DNA of 64,000 nt from CATQHS01 sp963422655 (GCA_963422655.1 OY730440.1:1364001-1428000); one strand, 5' to 3'. Shown: positions 28,471 through 37,416, numbered from the stretch's first letter. Numbers and translations are program-made. Notes: a model not told the origin generated them from the letters alone.

Positions 28471-29810
28471 CGGTCGACCTCACCCATGATGGGATCGACC
28501 GATGAGACGATAGCCACCCCGTCCGCGATCAAGCCCCCCGCCATCAGGTGAGGCAGGCACCCGAGGTTGACGAAGCTCGGAGCCCGGACGTGCAGGCGAT
28601 AAGGCTTGGCGCTGCCGTCGCTCACCAGGTACACCCCCAGCTCACCCCGGGGCGATTCGACGGCTACGTACACCTCCCCAGGCGGGACCTTGAATCCCTC
28701 GGTGAAGATCTTGAAGTGGTGGATGAGCGCCTCCATCGACTGGTCGATGCGGGCCCGGGGCGGAGGTGTGACCTTCTTGTCCTGCACCCGGTAGTCGCCG
28801 GCCGGCATGGTTTCGAGGATCTGGCCGACTATGCGCAACGATTCCCGGATCTCGTTGAGACGGACGGCGTAGCGGTCGTAGCAGTCGCCGTAGGAGCCGA
28901 CGATCACGTCGAAGTCCATTTGGTCGTAGAAGAGGTAGGGTTCGTCGCGGCGCAGATCCCAGGCCAAGCCAGTGGCCCGGAGTATGGGCCCGGTGGCCCC
29001 CAGGGCGATGGCCTCGGCCGTGGACATGACCCCCACTCCTTGGAGCCGTTCGCGCCAGATGGGCTGGCCCGTGAGCAAAGTGTCGTACTCGCCGAGCCGG
29101 GGCGGGATCAGATCGAGCAGCCTCAGCACGTCGTCACGCCAGCGGGGGGGTAGGTCGGCGGCCACTCCCCCGGGCCGGATGTAGTTGTGGTTCATGCGCA
29201 GGCCGGTGACCTTCTCGAAGAAGCGGAGCACCTCCTCGCGCTCGCGCCAACCGTAGATCATCATCGACACGGCTCCGAGGTCCATGCCGTTGGTTGCCAT
29301 GAACAGCAGGTGCGAGCTGACCCGGTTGAGCTCGCACATGAGCATGCGTATCCAGCCGGCCCGGTCGGGTACCTCGATCTCCAGGAGCTTCTCGGTGGCC
29401 AGCGAGAATGCCAGTTCGGTGAACAGGGGCGCGGCGTAGTCCATGCGGGTGACGTTGGTGCCACCCTGGAGGTAGGTGAGCCCCTCGCCCGTCTTTTCCA
29501 TTCCGGTGTGCAGGTAGCCGATCACCGGCTTGGACCTCAACACCGTCTCACCTTCGAGCTCGAGCATGAGCCTCAGCACCCCGTGGGTGGACGGGTGCGA
29601 CGGACCCATGTTGAGCAGCACCCGCTGGTCGTCGCCGGGTTCGGGCCGGTCCCCGATCCGAGCCGCTTCCGCCTCCGACATCCGCAGCACGGCGGAGGGG
29701 TGCCGGTAGCGGACCCGTTCGGCCCCGTCGTCGGTCCTGTCCCCGCCAGAGCCGGCCCCGCTCTCACCGGTGACGCCCCGGCCGGTCTCTGAGGTGGAGG
29801 TGACGCTCAT
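28467..29810 (-). CDS. nuoD: NADH-quinone oxidoreductase subunit D
   Basis: A 447-residue subunit related to the large subunit of NiFe hydrogenases, forming part of the quinone pocket. Conserved stretches include NMGPSHPSTHGVLRL, GYLHTGMEKTGE, NYIRPGGVAADLP and the C-terminal DPIMGEVDR. The first 40 residues are a low-complexity Gly/Ser/Asp extension. It starts 7 nt after nuoC. Confidence 0.96.
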   Translation of the reverse strand: MSVTSTSETGRGVTGESGAGSGGDRTDDGAERVRYRHPSAVLRMSEAEAARIGDRPEPGDDQRVLLNMGPSHPSTHGVLRLMLELEGETVLRSKPVIGYLHTGMEKTGEGLTYLQGGTNVTRMDYAAPLFTELAFSLATEKLLEIEVPDRAGWIRMLMCELNRVSSHLLFMATNGMDLGAVSMMIYGWREREEVLRFFEKVTGLRMNHNYIRPGGVAADLPPRWRDDVLRLLDLIPPRLGEYDTLLTGQPIWRERLQGVGVMSTAEAIALGATGPILRATGLAWDLRRDEPYLFYDQMDFDVIVGSYGDCYDRYAVRLNEIRESLRIVGQILETMPAGDYRVQDKKVTPPPRARIDQSMEALIHHFKIFTEGFKVPPGEVYVAVESPRGELGVYLVSDGSAKPYRLHVRAPSFVNLGCLPHLMAGGLIADGVAIVSSVDPIMGEVDR

Positions 29811-29817
29811 CTCCGGT

Positions 29818-30339
29818 TCACCCGGCGTTGGAGGCGGCCTTGAACTGCACAGGGATCTGGCCGATGTCGTAATCCTTGCGAAGCGGATGACCCACCCAGT
29901 CCTCCGGCATCAGGATGCGGGTCGGATCGGGGTGGTCGGAGAAGTAGATGCCGAACATGTCGAAAACCTCGCGTTCGAGGCTCTCAGCCGTGGGCCACAA
30001 GTCGAACAGAGTGGGAACGGTCGGGTCTTCGGCCGGTACCTGGGCCCGCAACCGCAACCGACGCCGACGCCGGTGCGACAGCAGGTTGGCCACCACCTCG
30101 AAGCGCTCGGGCGTGACGTCGTCGGGAAGGCAGCGAGGTCCGGCGTGGTGGAGGTAGTCGACGGCGGTGAGGTCGACCAGTTGGTCGAAGCCATCGTCGC
30201 GGGCGGCGCCGGCCACTTCCAGCCACTGACCCAGTGAAGGATGCAGCACGGCCTGGCCCCGCGACCAACTGCCGGCCGAGCCCGCAGCGGGATCGAGCCC
30301 AAACCGAGGCCCGGTGGCGGTATCGGCTTCGTCGCTCAC
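29818..30339 (-). CDS. nuoC: NADH-quinone oxidoreductase subunit C
   Basis: A 173-residue subunit with the 30-kDa family signature around ESLEREVFDMFGIYF and HPLRKDYD. It supports the hydrophilic arm next to NuoD. Its GTG start overlaps the nuoB stop by four bases. Confidence 0.95.
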   Translation of the reverse strand: MSDEADTATGPRFGLDPAAGSAGSWSRGQAVLHPSLGQWLEVAGAARDDGFDQLVDLTAVDYLHHAGPRCLPDDVTPERFEVVANLLSHRRRRRLRLRAQVPAEDPTVPTLFDLWPTAESLEREVFDMFGIYFSDHPDPTRILMPEDWVGHPLRKDYDIGQIPVQFKAASNAG

Positions 30340-30917
30340 CGGCGACCGATCATGACGGTGCCGCTCTGACCGTCACGCTGCTCGACGGCTATGGCGGCCC
30401 CGGCGCCGGTGGAATGGCGGCGGGCCAGCAGCTCACCGGTGATGATCTTGTCGTGAAGGGTGAAGATGGCATGCATCAGCGTCTCGGGGCCGGGCGGACA
30501 GCCCGGTGCGTACACGTCGACGGGAACGACCTGGTCCACGCCCTGTACGATGGCGTAGTTGTTGAACATGCCGCCGCTGGAGGCGCACACGCCCATCGAT
30601 ATGACCCATTTGGGCTCCATCATCTGGTCGTAGATCTGACGCAGCACCGGGGCCATCTTCTGCGAGACCCGACCGGCCACGATCATCAGATCGGCCTGGC
30701 GGGGCGAGGCCCGAAAGACCTCCATCCCGTAACGGGCCAAGTCGTAGTGGGCGGCGCCGGTGGCCATCATCTCGATGGCGCAGCAGGCCAAGCCGAACGT
30801 GGCCGGCCAGCAGCTCCGGGCCCGGGCCCAGTTGACCAGAGCTTCGAGACGACCGGTGACGAAGTTGTGCTCGAGCCCCTCCAAGCCCTGGCCCCGAACG
30901 TCGGCGATCAGCCCCAT
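30336..30917 (-). CDS. nuoB: NADH-quinone oxidoreductase subunit B (cluster N2)
   Basis: A 193-residue subunit holding the terminal [4Fe-4S] cluster that reduces quinone. Ligand motifs are ACCAIEMM, GVCASSGG and PGCPPGPE. ATG 30917 follows GAGGTGG with 4-nt spacing and overlaps the end of nuoA by 10 nt. A longer frame upstream would run across nuoA and is unlikely. Confidence 0.95.
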   Translation of the reverse strand: MGLIADVRGQGLEGLEHNFVTGRLEALVNWARARSCWPATFGLACCAIEMMATGAAHYDLARYGMEVFRASPRQADLMIVAGRVSQKMAPVLRQIYDQMMEPKWVISMGVCASSGGMFNNYAIVQGVDQVVPVDVYAPGCPPGPETLMHAIFTLHDKIITGELLARRHSTGAGAAIAVEQRDGQSGTVMIGRR

Positions 30918-31393
30918 CGGGCCACCTCGCCGGCCGGTCCGGCCTCCGGGCGGCCTTCGAGACCGACCCGGCGAACGGTGGAGGCGCTGGTCCGCTCGGC
31001 CGAGACGGCGCCGGGCCGAGGCGGGGCCTTCGATGCCGGGCCCCATTCGAGCGCGCCGGCGCCTATCAGGTACACGAACGACTCGAACACGGCCAGAGTG
31101 AAGATCATCACCGCCACCAGCCCGAAGAGCCCGAGCCCACCTCTGGCCACCGCGTAGGGGTAGAAGAGGATGATCTCGATGTCGAAGACGATGAAGATCA
31201 TGGCCACCAAGAAGAACCGGACCGGGAACCGCTCCGGTGTCTCACGGACCGGGACGATGCCACACTCGTAGGGTGCCTGCTTGGGCCCGGTCGGCCGCCG
31301 GGGCGCCAGCAGGCGCGACACCACCAAGCTGACGGCGGCAAATCCGACGGCGACGACCGTCAACGCCAGAATGGGAAGGTACTGGCCCAACAC
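30908..31393 (-). CDS. nuoA: NADH-quinone oxidoreductase subunit A
   Basis: A 161-residue subunit with three membrane helices and the family loops YECGIVP and FFLVAMIFIVFDIEIIL. The C-terminal 45 residues form a hydrophilic extension that is longer than in most NuoA proteins. It begins 3 nt downstream of a cytochrome-cluster membrane protein, so complex I genes appear to be cotranscribed with the bc genes. Confidence 0.95.
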   Translation of the reverse strand: MLGQYLPILALTVVAVGFAAVSLVVSRLLAPRRPTGPKQAPYECGIVPVRETPERFPVRFFLVAMIFIVFDIEIILFYPYAVARGGLGLFGLVAVMIFTLAVFESFVYLIGAGALEWGPASKAPPRPGAVSAERTSASTVRRVGLEGRPEAGPAGEVARWG

Positions 31394-31396
31394 CGG

Positions 31397-32428
31397 CTAC
31401 ACCGTGGCCTCGAAAGCGGCCCGTCGCTGCCACACCAGCTTGTCCCGCTCGTGCAGGAAAAGGCACAGGGCCGAGAAGATGGCCAGCGAGCCCAGCGTCA
31501 CCAGCGCCGGCTTGAGCCGGCGATCGCCCAGATCACGGACCATGATCACCGAGATCACCGGTTTGGTGGCATCGGCAACGGGGCGGGGTGGGGGTTGGCC
31601 CGGGACCAGCTTCTGCTCTACGACCTGCTGCATCTGCACCAGGCTGTAACGGGTGGGGTGGGTGGGAGTGAGGGCGGAGGAGATCTGCGTCCAGATCCGG
31701 TCGAGTCGGCTGGGATCATCGGGCAGGCCCTTCTTGCCGCCGGTCGTGTAAGCGTCGAGAACTTCGACATCGCCCTGGGAGACGAACGAGAAGTCGGGAC
31801 TGCTGATCAGAAAGGCGATGGCCGAAGCCTGGGCCTCGCCGGACTCGGCGGTGGACAGCAGCTTCCACTCGCCGAAATCGAAAGTACCGGCGGCCAAGGC
31901 GTCGTCGATCACCCCGGGGGCAACCGCGGCCAGCTCCGAAAGCGTCGCAGCCTGGTTGCGGGCCAGTTCGGACGCGACCAGCTCTTCGATCTCGGCGTCG
32001 GTGAGCCCCTCTATCTGGTCGGGCGTGAGAGTGTTCCGGCTGACGGGGCCGAACTCGGCCCGGGCCACCGCGTCTGTGGATCCGACCACGAGGTCGAAGG
32101 CACTGGGTAGCTCATCGGGGTTGGGAAGGCGGGTGGCCTCGTCCAAGGCGGCGACTTCGAGATTGCCGATGTTCATCTCCTGCAAGCGCCAAGAGGGAGC
32201 GTCGCCGGCCCAGCCGATGCCGTAGATCCACCAGACCGCGGCCATGATGACCATCCAGGCAAAGAAACCGGTCAGGGCGATGAGGGTGCCGAGCCGAGCC
32301 CCGGTGTTGGTGACCAGCAGCAGCCATACCGAGCCCATCAGCACCACCACCCCGGCGAACACGGCCATGAAGCCGCGGATCTCCGGATCCCAAGCCAGGC
32401 CGGCAATGACCTCGAGCGGTTCCATCAC
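31397..32428 (-). CDS. Unknown membrane protein between cytochrome c and nuoA
   Basis: 343 residues, not recognised. Two hydrophobic helices lie near residues 18-70 (ending WWIYGIGWAG), a long hydrophilic acidic region spans about 75-300, and a third helix near 312-330 is followed by LHERDKLVW. Its ATG overlaps the stop of the diheme cytochrome c by four bases, and nuoA follows after 3 nt. The position suggests an accessory subunit or assembly factor of the bc complex or of its link to complex I. No heme or iron-sulfur motif is visible. Confidence 0.85.
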   Translation of the reverse strand: MMEPLEVIAGLAWDPEIRGFMAVFAGVVVLMGSVWLLLVTNTGARLGTLIALTGFFAWMVIMAAVWWIYGIGWAGDAPSWRLQEMNIGNLEVAALDEATRLPNPDELPSAFDLVVGSTDAVARAEFGPVSRNTLTPDQIEGLTDAEIEELVASELARNQAATLSELAAVAPGVIDDALAAGTFDFGEWKLLSTAESGEAQASAIAFLISSPDFSFVSQGDVEVLDAYTTGGKKGLPDDPSRLDRIWTQISSALTPTHPTRYSLVQMQQVVEQKLVPGQPPPRPVADATKPVISVIMVRDLGDRRLKPALVTLGSLAIFSALCLFLHERDKLVWQRRAAFEATV

Positions 32429-33693
32429 AGGTTCCTCTCGAAGGCGACGATGGCGTCGATCTGGTCCTGGGTCAGCACGCCCGGATAGGTGACCCCCACG
32501 TCGTCATCGGTGCGGGGGCCGAACCCGGGCATCTGACCGTTGCCGCCCGAGCCGCCCCTACCGTAGGTCTGGCCAATGGTCTGACCTGCGGACACGAAAT
32601 CGGAGTGGCCCGAGGCCGTTTCGAACTGGTCGACGACGCTGCCGCCGGTCAGGTTGGGGCCGAAGAACCCGCCTCCGACGGTGTAGGCCTCGAGGATGGG
32701 GCCGGCGTGGCCGTCGATGCTGTCGTCGCCGTCGACAGTGGCGTCGAAGGACCAGCCGTAGGTGTGGCAGCGGGCGCAACTGTAGGTGCCGCCGGCGGCG
32801 GCGTTGTCGAACAGGATCCGGCCGTAGGTCCAGTAGAGCCGGTGGCCGGCCACCTCACCGTCGGACAGCAACTCCAGCCCGGCCCGGCGGATGGCTTCGT
32901 CGTCTCCCGCCAGAGAGGGGTCGGCTGCCAGTGCCGTCGAACGGGCCGACTCCACCACCGCGGTCACCTCGTCGAGCCAGCCGTCCACAGCGTCGGGGCC
33001 GTCGTCTCGGTCCTGCTCCCGGAGATATCGGGCCACCCCCTCCCTGACCCCGGCGTCGACCACGGAGCGGACTTCGGACTCGGGGATCTGGATCCGGCGC
33101 AGGTAGCGGATCAGGTACTCGATCTGCTGTTCGGTGAGGGGGCCGCCACCAGGGGTGCCCCAAGCCGGCATCACCTTGTTGCGGCCGTAGTTGAGGACGT
33201 GGCGCACCTCGTCCTCGCTGAAGCGGGACAGCACGGTGTTGAGAGCGGGAGCCTTCCAGGCCACGGTGGCCACGAACTGCCCCTCGGCATCGGTGATGGT
33301 ATAGGAGGTCGATCCGCCCACGCCCTCGGCGCCGTGGCAGGACTGACAATCCGAGCCCTCCTCGTACAGCTCGCCGCCCCGGTCGGCGAAAATGCGGTCC
33401 CTGTCGTCGACCAGGCCCTTCTGACGGCCGGGCTCGCCCAGCCAGTACAGGGGCAGTCCCACCCCGATGACGGCCAGCAGCACGAACCCTGCTCCCAGCG
33501 ACCGGTCGAGCTTGACCCCTTCCAGCTCGGAGTCGGGTAGGTAGGGCTTGCGGTTGGGGGCCAGCTCGATCTCGCTGCCGACTTCCGGCTCGGCTGCTCG
33601 GGTGTTGGCGATCAAGTAGAGGACGAACCCGACCAACACGATGAACAAGATGACCAAGCCGATGGTCCGTTGGGTGGAGGCAGCTAGGAGCAT
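32425..33693 (-). CDS. Membrane-anchored diheme cytochrome c
   Basis: 422 residues with two N-terminal membrane helices (about 11-29 and 68-86) and two c-type heme sites, CQSCH at 116-120 and CARCH at 306-310. Candidate methionine ligands sit in VMPAWG (about 175) and QMPGFG near the C-terminus. Actinobacterial bc complexes normally use a diheme cytochrome c (QcrC) that passes electrons directly to the oxidase; this protein fills that place, although its layout (helices first, heme domains far apart) differs from mycobacterial QcrC. Confidence 0.85.
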   Translation of the reverse strand: MLLAASTQRTIGLVILFIVLVGFVLYLIANTRAAEPEVGSEIELAPNRKPYLPDSELEGVKLDRSLGAGFVLLAVIGVGLPLYWLGEPGRQKGLVDDRDRIFADRGGELYEEGSDCQSCHGAEGVGGSTSYTITDAEGQFVATVAWKAPALNTVLSRFSEDEVRHVLNYGRNKVMPAWGTPGGGPLTEQQIEYLIRYLRRIQIPESEVRSVVDAGVREGVARYLREQDRDDGPDAVDGWLDEVTAVVESARSTALAADPSLAGDDEAIRRAGLELLSDGEVAGHRLYWTYGRILFDNAAAGGTYSCARCHTYGWSFDATVDGDDSIDGHAGPILEAYTVGGGFFGPNLTGGSVVDQFETASGHSDFVSAGQTIGQTYGRGGSGGNGQMPGFGPRTDDDVGVTYPGVLTQDQIDAIVAFERNL

Positions 33694-33735
33694 GGGAGTG
33701 GGCGATCTCGTCGATATCGGGGCGACGGGGTGAGG

Positions 33736-34617
33736 TTAATCGTGGGTGGCCTGACCTATGCAGGCCGGTCCTTCAGCTTCCTGGCCGGTGGTGTTGGTGC
33801 CTATGGGCGGGCCTTGGATGATGGTGCCGGTGTCGACGGTCAGGGATCCGTCGGCGCCGATCTCGGTGGCGAAGCGGTCCATGCCCCGGGGCGCGGGTCC
33901 GCCCCGCTTTTCGCCCACCTGGTTGTACTTGGATCCGTGGCAGGGGCATTCGAACCACTGCGACGTGAGGCAACTGGGCACCCGGCAGCCGAGATGCGGG
34001 CACTTCTGGTAGAGGGCAACGATGCCACCGCCCAGACCGAGCTGCTGACCCGCGGTCATACCGGCCAACTCGGGGGAAGAGTAGGCGGCCTGAGCTTTCT
34101 CCACCGCCCCGTTGGGGTACTCGGTGAGCCACATCCGGCCCTCCGGCTTGTACAGGAAGCCCTGGTTGTCGCGGATTTCGGTGAGCAGGTCACTGACCAA
34201 GCCGACCTTGATCTTGGAACCGAAGCCGCTGGCGCCCTGAGGCCAGAGGAAGGCGACGCAGGCCACCCCGAACCCGGTGAGGCTCATTCCCATCAACCCG
34301 ACGATGGTGCGGTTGAAGAACTGGCGGCGGCTGACTCCGATCGTCTCGGGGTCGGCCGGCACGTAAGGCGCCGGGGGTTCGGCCGGGACGGCCGCAGCCA
34401 GCGCGGCGGAAGTGGCTCGGCGATCCTGGGCTGCAGCCTTCTCCACTTGGCGGCCGGTCGGTGGTTGCCGGATCTCCAGCACCGCCGAATCCCGGTTCCG
34501 GCGGCGGGTCTCACGAGACAGCACACCGATGGCGGCACTGGACTGGCGTCGGTGCACGGCGGCCAGCACCGCGATTATGGCGAGAACGGCGAGAACGGCC
34601 AGAGCCAGGTAGATCAT
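33736..34617 (-). CDS. qcrA: Rieske iron-sulfur subunit of the bc complex
   Basis: 293 residues. An N-terminal helix (1-20) and a second helix after SRRQFFNRTIVG (twin-arginine-like) precede the Rieske domain, whose [2Fe-2S] ligands are in CPHLGC and CPCHGS. It moves electrons from quinol to cytochrome c. The gene follows the cytochrome b subunit-IV gene by 10 nt. Confidence 0.93.
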   Translation of the reverse strand: MIYLALAVLAVLAIIAVLAAVHRRQSSAAIGVLSRETRRRNRDSAVLEIRQPPTGRQVEKAAAQDRRATSAALAAAVPAEPPAPYVPADPETIGVSRRQFFNRTIVGLMGMSLTGFGVACVAFLWPQGASGFGSKIKVGLVSDLLTEIRDNQGFLYKPEGRMWLTEYPNGAVEKAQAAYSSPELAGMTAGQQLGLGGGIVALYQKCPHLGCRVPSCLTSQWFECPCHGSKYNQVGEKRGGPAPRGMDRFATEIGADGSLTVDTGTIIQGPPIGTNTTGQEAEGPACIGQATHD

Positions 34618-34627
34618 GGTCGGTCCA

Positions 34628-35395
34628 TCACAACTCGAAGAACAACCCGGCTGTCCACGGGAAGACGAAATTGAAGCCGGGGCCCCTGAAGAAGGAGCCG
34701 ATCATCACCAGCACGGCCCAGAACATGAGGTGGATGGTCATGAGGCTGATGGCGAACTTGCGGTCTTCAGGCCGGTGCGACGGGTTCTTGTCGATGTAGG
34801 GCGCCAGCATCAGCAAGAAGAGACCGATACCGGGAATGGTCACCCCCGCCACCATAGGGTGGAACATGGTCAGCAGCTCCTGCAGGCCCAAGAAGTACCA
34901 GGGCGCCTTGGACGGGTTGGGAGTCTGGTTGAAGTTGGCCAGCTCCAGCAGAGGAGCATTGACGAAGATCGAGAACACCAAGGTGAAGGCGGTGATGAAC
35001 AGGGCAGCCACGAACTCGGCCACCAGCAGGTGGGGCCAAACGTGGACCTTGTCCTGGGGCATGGACTTGACGTCTTGGATCGAGCCGGACTTCACCACTG
35101 TGAGCAGGCGCTGTGTGTGCCCGCCCGGCCCGGCCGCCACCGGGGGCGGGGTCACCGGCGCAGCCTCGGCCACTGCCACCGCCGCGCCGACATCTTCGCC
35201 GACGCCGGTGGCCCGGGCCGCCCGTGACCGCTCCAGGAGATGGGCCGGGATCTTGGTGGCCCCGGCCGGCGGTGCAGAGGCGGGCCCGGCCGGCGGCGCA
35301 GAAGAGGACTCACCGGCCGCGGCAGCCTTGGCTGCTTCGGCTTTGGCTCGAGCCTCTTCGGCTCGTCGGCGCAGGTGCTCGGGTACTTCCACCAT
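34628..35395 (-). CDS. Cytochrome b C-terminal half (subunit IV-like)
   Basis: 255 residues. The first about 100 are a cytosolic Ala/Pro-rich extension holding two related motifs, EVPEHLRRRAEEARAKA (3-19) and IPAHLLERSRAARA (49-62). Then come three membrane helices with the quinone-site region NPSKAPWYFLGLQELLTMF. This matches the separate C-terminal part of a split cytochrome b as in b6f complexes. It pairs with the upstream b6-like gene. Confidence 0.9.
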   Translation of the reverse strand: MVEVPEHLRRRAEEARAKAEAAKAAAAGESSSAPPAGPASAPPAGATKIPAHLLERSRAARATGVGEDVGAAVAVAEAAPVTPPPVAAGPGGHTQRLLTVVKSGSIQDVKSMPQDKVHVWPHLLVAEFVAALFITAFTLVFSIFVNAPLLELANFNQTPNPSKAPWYFLGLQELLTMFHPMVAGVTIPGIGLFLLMLAPYIDKNPSHRPEDRKFAISLMTIHLMFWAVLVMIGSFFRGPGFNFVFPWTAGLFFEL

Positions 35396-35411
35396 TCTTT
35401 ACGCCTTCACC

Positions 35412-36206
35412 CTAGAGGGGCCCCGAGATCCCGCCGTCTTTGCGGACCCGCCAGAAGTGGATGGCCATGAAGATGACGATCACGAACGGGAGCATCAGGA
35501 CATGCAGCACATACCAGCGCAACAGCGTATCGGTGCCTATCTCCACCCCGCCCAGCAGCACGAACCGCACTTGGTCACCGAATACGGGTGTGTATCCCAT
35601 CATGTTGGTGCCCACGGTCACAGCCCACAGCGCCAACTGGTCCCAGGGCAGCAGGTAGCCGGTGAACGACAGCAGCAGCGTGAGGGTGAGCAGGATCACG
35701 CCGATCACCCAGTTGAACTCCCGGGGCGGCTTGTAGGCCCCGTGGTAGAAAACCCGAGCCATGTGCAAGAACACGGTGAGCACCATCAGATGGGCGCCCC
35801 AGCGGTGCATGTTGCGGACCAAGAGCCCGAAGGTGACCGAGGTTTCCAGGATGTAGATGTCGTCCCAGGCCTGGGCGGCGGTGGGCCGGTAGAAGAACAT
35901 CAAGAAGATGCCGGTCACTGTGAGAAGGATGAACAGGAAGAAGCTCAGCCCGCCCAAGCACAGGGTGTAGCTGACCTTGACGGCGTGGCGCTTCACCTTC
36001 ACCGGATGCAGGTGGTACAGCACACTGTTCATGACCACGTAGGACCGGTTGCGGGGACTGTCGGTGTAACCCTTGCGGAAGATGGAGCCGGGCCGAAAGA
36101 TCGAGTTCCAGGCCTGCGAGCCCTGAATCTGATCGCCGAGCCGGCCCAACTGGTCTCCGAGCCGCTCCGGGAGCGGTTTCTTCTTCTCTTCGGTGTCGAT
36201 GGCCAT
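35412..36206 (-). CDS. Cytochrome b N-terminal half (b6-like)
   Basis: 264 residues with four membrane helices. The heme-ligating histidines are in RNMHRWGAHLMVLTVFLHMAR and LHVLMLPFVIVIFMAIHFWR (split here into their helices). ATG 36206, preceded by GGAGGAAAC, gives MAIDTEEKKK; a longer frame upstream overlaps the ferredoxin gene and reads as non-family sequence. The protein stops after the fourth helix, so cytochrome b is split here rather than fused as in mycobacterial QcrB. Confidence 0.92.
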   Translation of the reverse strand: MAIDTEEKKKPLPERLGDQLGRLGDQIQGSQAWNSIFRPGSIFRKGYTDSPRNRSYVVMNSVLYHLHPVKVKRHAVKVSYTLCLGGLSFFLFILLTVTGIFLMFFYRPTAAQAWDDIYILETSVTFGLLVRNMHRWGAHLMVLTVFLHMARVFYHGAYKPPREFNWVIGVILLTLTLLLSFTGYLLPWDQLALWAVTVGTNMMGYTPVFGDQVRFVLLGGVEIGTDTLLRWYVLHVLMLPFVIVIFMAIHFWRVRKDGGISGPL

Positions 36207-36241
36207 CGGTGACCGTTTCCTCCGGGGATGTGTGGTCGGGC

Positions 36242-36658
36242 TCAGCTCAGGCGCATGCCGTAGCCGTAGCCATAGCTGTTGGTTCGTTGATGAGGATCGC
36301 CTCCGGGCGGCGGGTCGCCCACCTTGCCCAGGATGATCACGCCGGTGGGGCAACGATCGACGCACAGCGCGCATCGGGTACACACGTCGTCGTCTATGGT
36401 GAAGATCACATGGTCGCTGGGGTCGACCCCAGGCTGCTCGGTGCCGACGGCTTCGTCGATGGCGCCGGGGGTCACCATGAAGATACATTTCCACGGACAG
36501 ATGTCGACGCAGCCCTCGCACATGATGCACTCGGACTGATCGATGTGGATGAACTGCTTGGGCTTGACCACCTGCGACAACCAGGCTCCGTCGACCTCTT
36601 GGAGCACGTAGTCGTCGCGGAACTCCGGCATGGGTGGGTTGGCGTCGGTAGTGGTCAC
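36242..36658 (-). CDS. 2x[4Fe-4S] ferredoxin in the bc operon
   Basis: 138 residues with two complete ferredoxin motifs, CIMCEGCVDICPWKC and CTRCALCVDRCPTGV, separated by an insert of about 35 residues. GTG 36658 overlaps the upstream stop (GTGA). It lies between a small membrane protein and cytochrome b6. Ferredoxins are not standard subunits of bc complexes; it may deliver low-potential electrons to the complex or dock with complex I. The C-terminus is Tyr/Gly rich. Confidence 0.9.
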   Translation of the reverse strand: MTTTDANPPMPEFRDDYVLQEVDGAWLSQVVKPKQFIHIDQSECIMCEGCVDICPWKCIFMVTPGAIDEAVGTEQPGVDPSDHVIFTIDDDVCTRCALCVDRCPTGVIILGKVGDPPPGGDPHQRTNSYGYGYGMRLS

Positions 36659-37113
36659 TGGGTGCCTTCCCGTCCCTCTCGCAGGAGGGGGCGTCCGAAG
36701 CTGGAGCGTTCGACGGGACGGGGGGCGTCGGGGCGGCCCCGTTTCTGCACCATCGACCACAGGGCGACGTTGCCCCCGATGGCGACTCCGTATATGAACA
36801 CGGCGATGACGTCGCGAATCACCACGTAGGTGATGGTGAAGGGGAAGCTGCCGCCGTGAGCCTGAGCCCGGAGAATGCCGCCGGGACCGACGAACAGCTT
36901 GTCGGCCCGCCAGTTGAGCTCATTGCCGGCCCATACCAGCCACTGGTGGGGCACGACGCCGTAAGCCCAGAACATCAAGAAGAAGACGACCATGGCCCCG
37001 AACATGGCCTCGCCCCAGCTCACCGGAGTGCCCGGAGCTCGCCGGTTGACATAACGCAGAACGGCGCCTGTGCCTGCAACCATGACTATGACAGAGAGAG
37101 TGAAGGCAACCAC
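36655..37113 (-). CDS. Small membrane protein opening the bc-complex I operon
   Basis: 152 residues, not recognised. Helices are visible near 2-20, 35-53 and 95-118; the C-terminal tail is Arg/Pro rich. GTG 37113 has AGGAG five bases upstream. It is the first gene of a run that ends at nuoL. A small extra membrane subunit of the bc complex is the simplest reading. Confidence 0.8.
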   Translation of the reverse strand: MVAFTLSVIVMVAGTGAVLRYVNRRAPGTPVSWGEAMFGAMVVFFLMFWAYGVVPHQWLVWAGNELNWRADKLFVGPGGILRAQAHGGSFPFTITYVVIRDVIAVFIYGVAIGGNVALWSMVQKRGRPDAPRPVERSSFGRPLLREGREGTQ

Positions 37114-37416
37114 CAGCGCTCCTGGTCACTTCGTAAACCGCTTGCATTGTAGTCCCGGTCGGGGCGACCCCTCCCGAAACGGCCCCGGTTCTATCAGGCC
37201 GTCGGCATGGAGTCACAACCGGACCCCGTCCGACTCGGGGTCGTGACCATCCGAGCCGTACCCGACGACCCAACCCGAATCATCCAAAACGCCCGAATCA
37301 TCCAGAACGCGCTGCCGGTGTGGCCGAATCGGCTACGCCGGGTCTATCGTAACTGGGCCGGTGGGGCCTAGGCGCTCACCCGAAGATTCGAATCCGACTT
37401 TTGCCGGAGACACCTG
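37114..37416. promoter_or_regulatory. Divergent intergenic region between the respiratory operon and cytochrome c
   Basis: 303 bp with no gene. A TACAAT -10-like hexamer on the minus strand (37151-37146) would place a start about 26 nt before the operon GTG; no good -35 is seen. An 18-bp direct tandem repeat lies at 37276-37311 (CGAATCATCC followed by AAAACGCC or AGAACGCG), a possible regulator site. Confidence 0.4.

Noticed and set aside
35412..36530. 372-codon frame for cytochrome b6
   Set aside because: The first 108 codons overlap the ferredoxin gene and are Arg-rich shadow sequence. The family N-terminus starts at ATG 36206.
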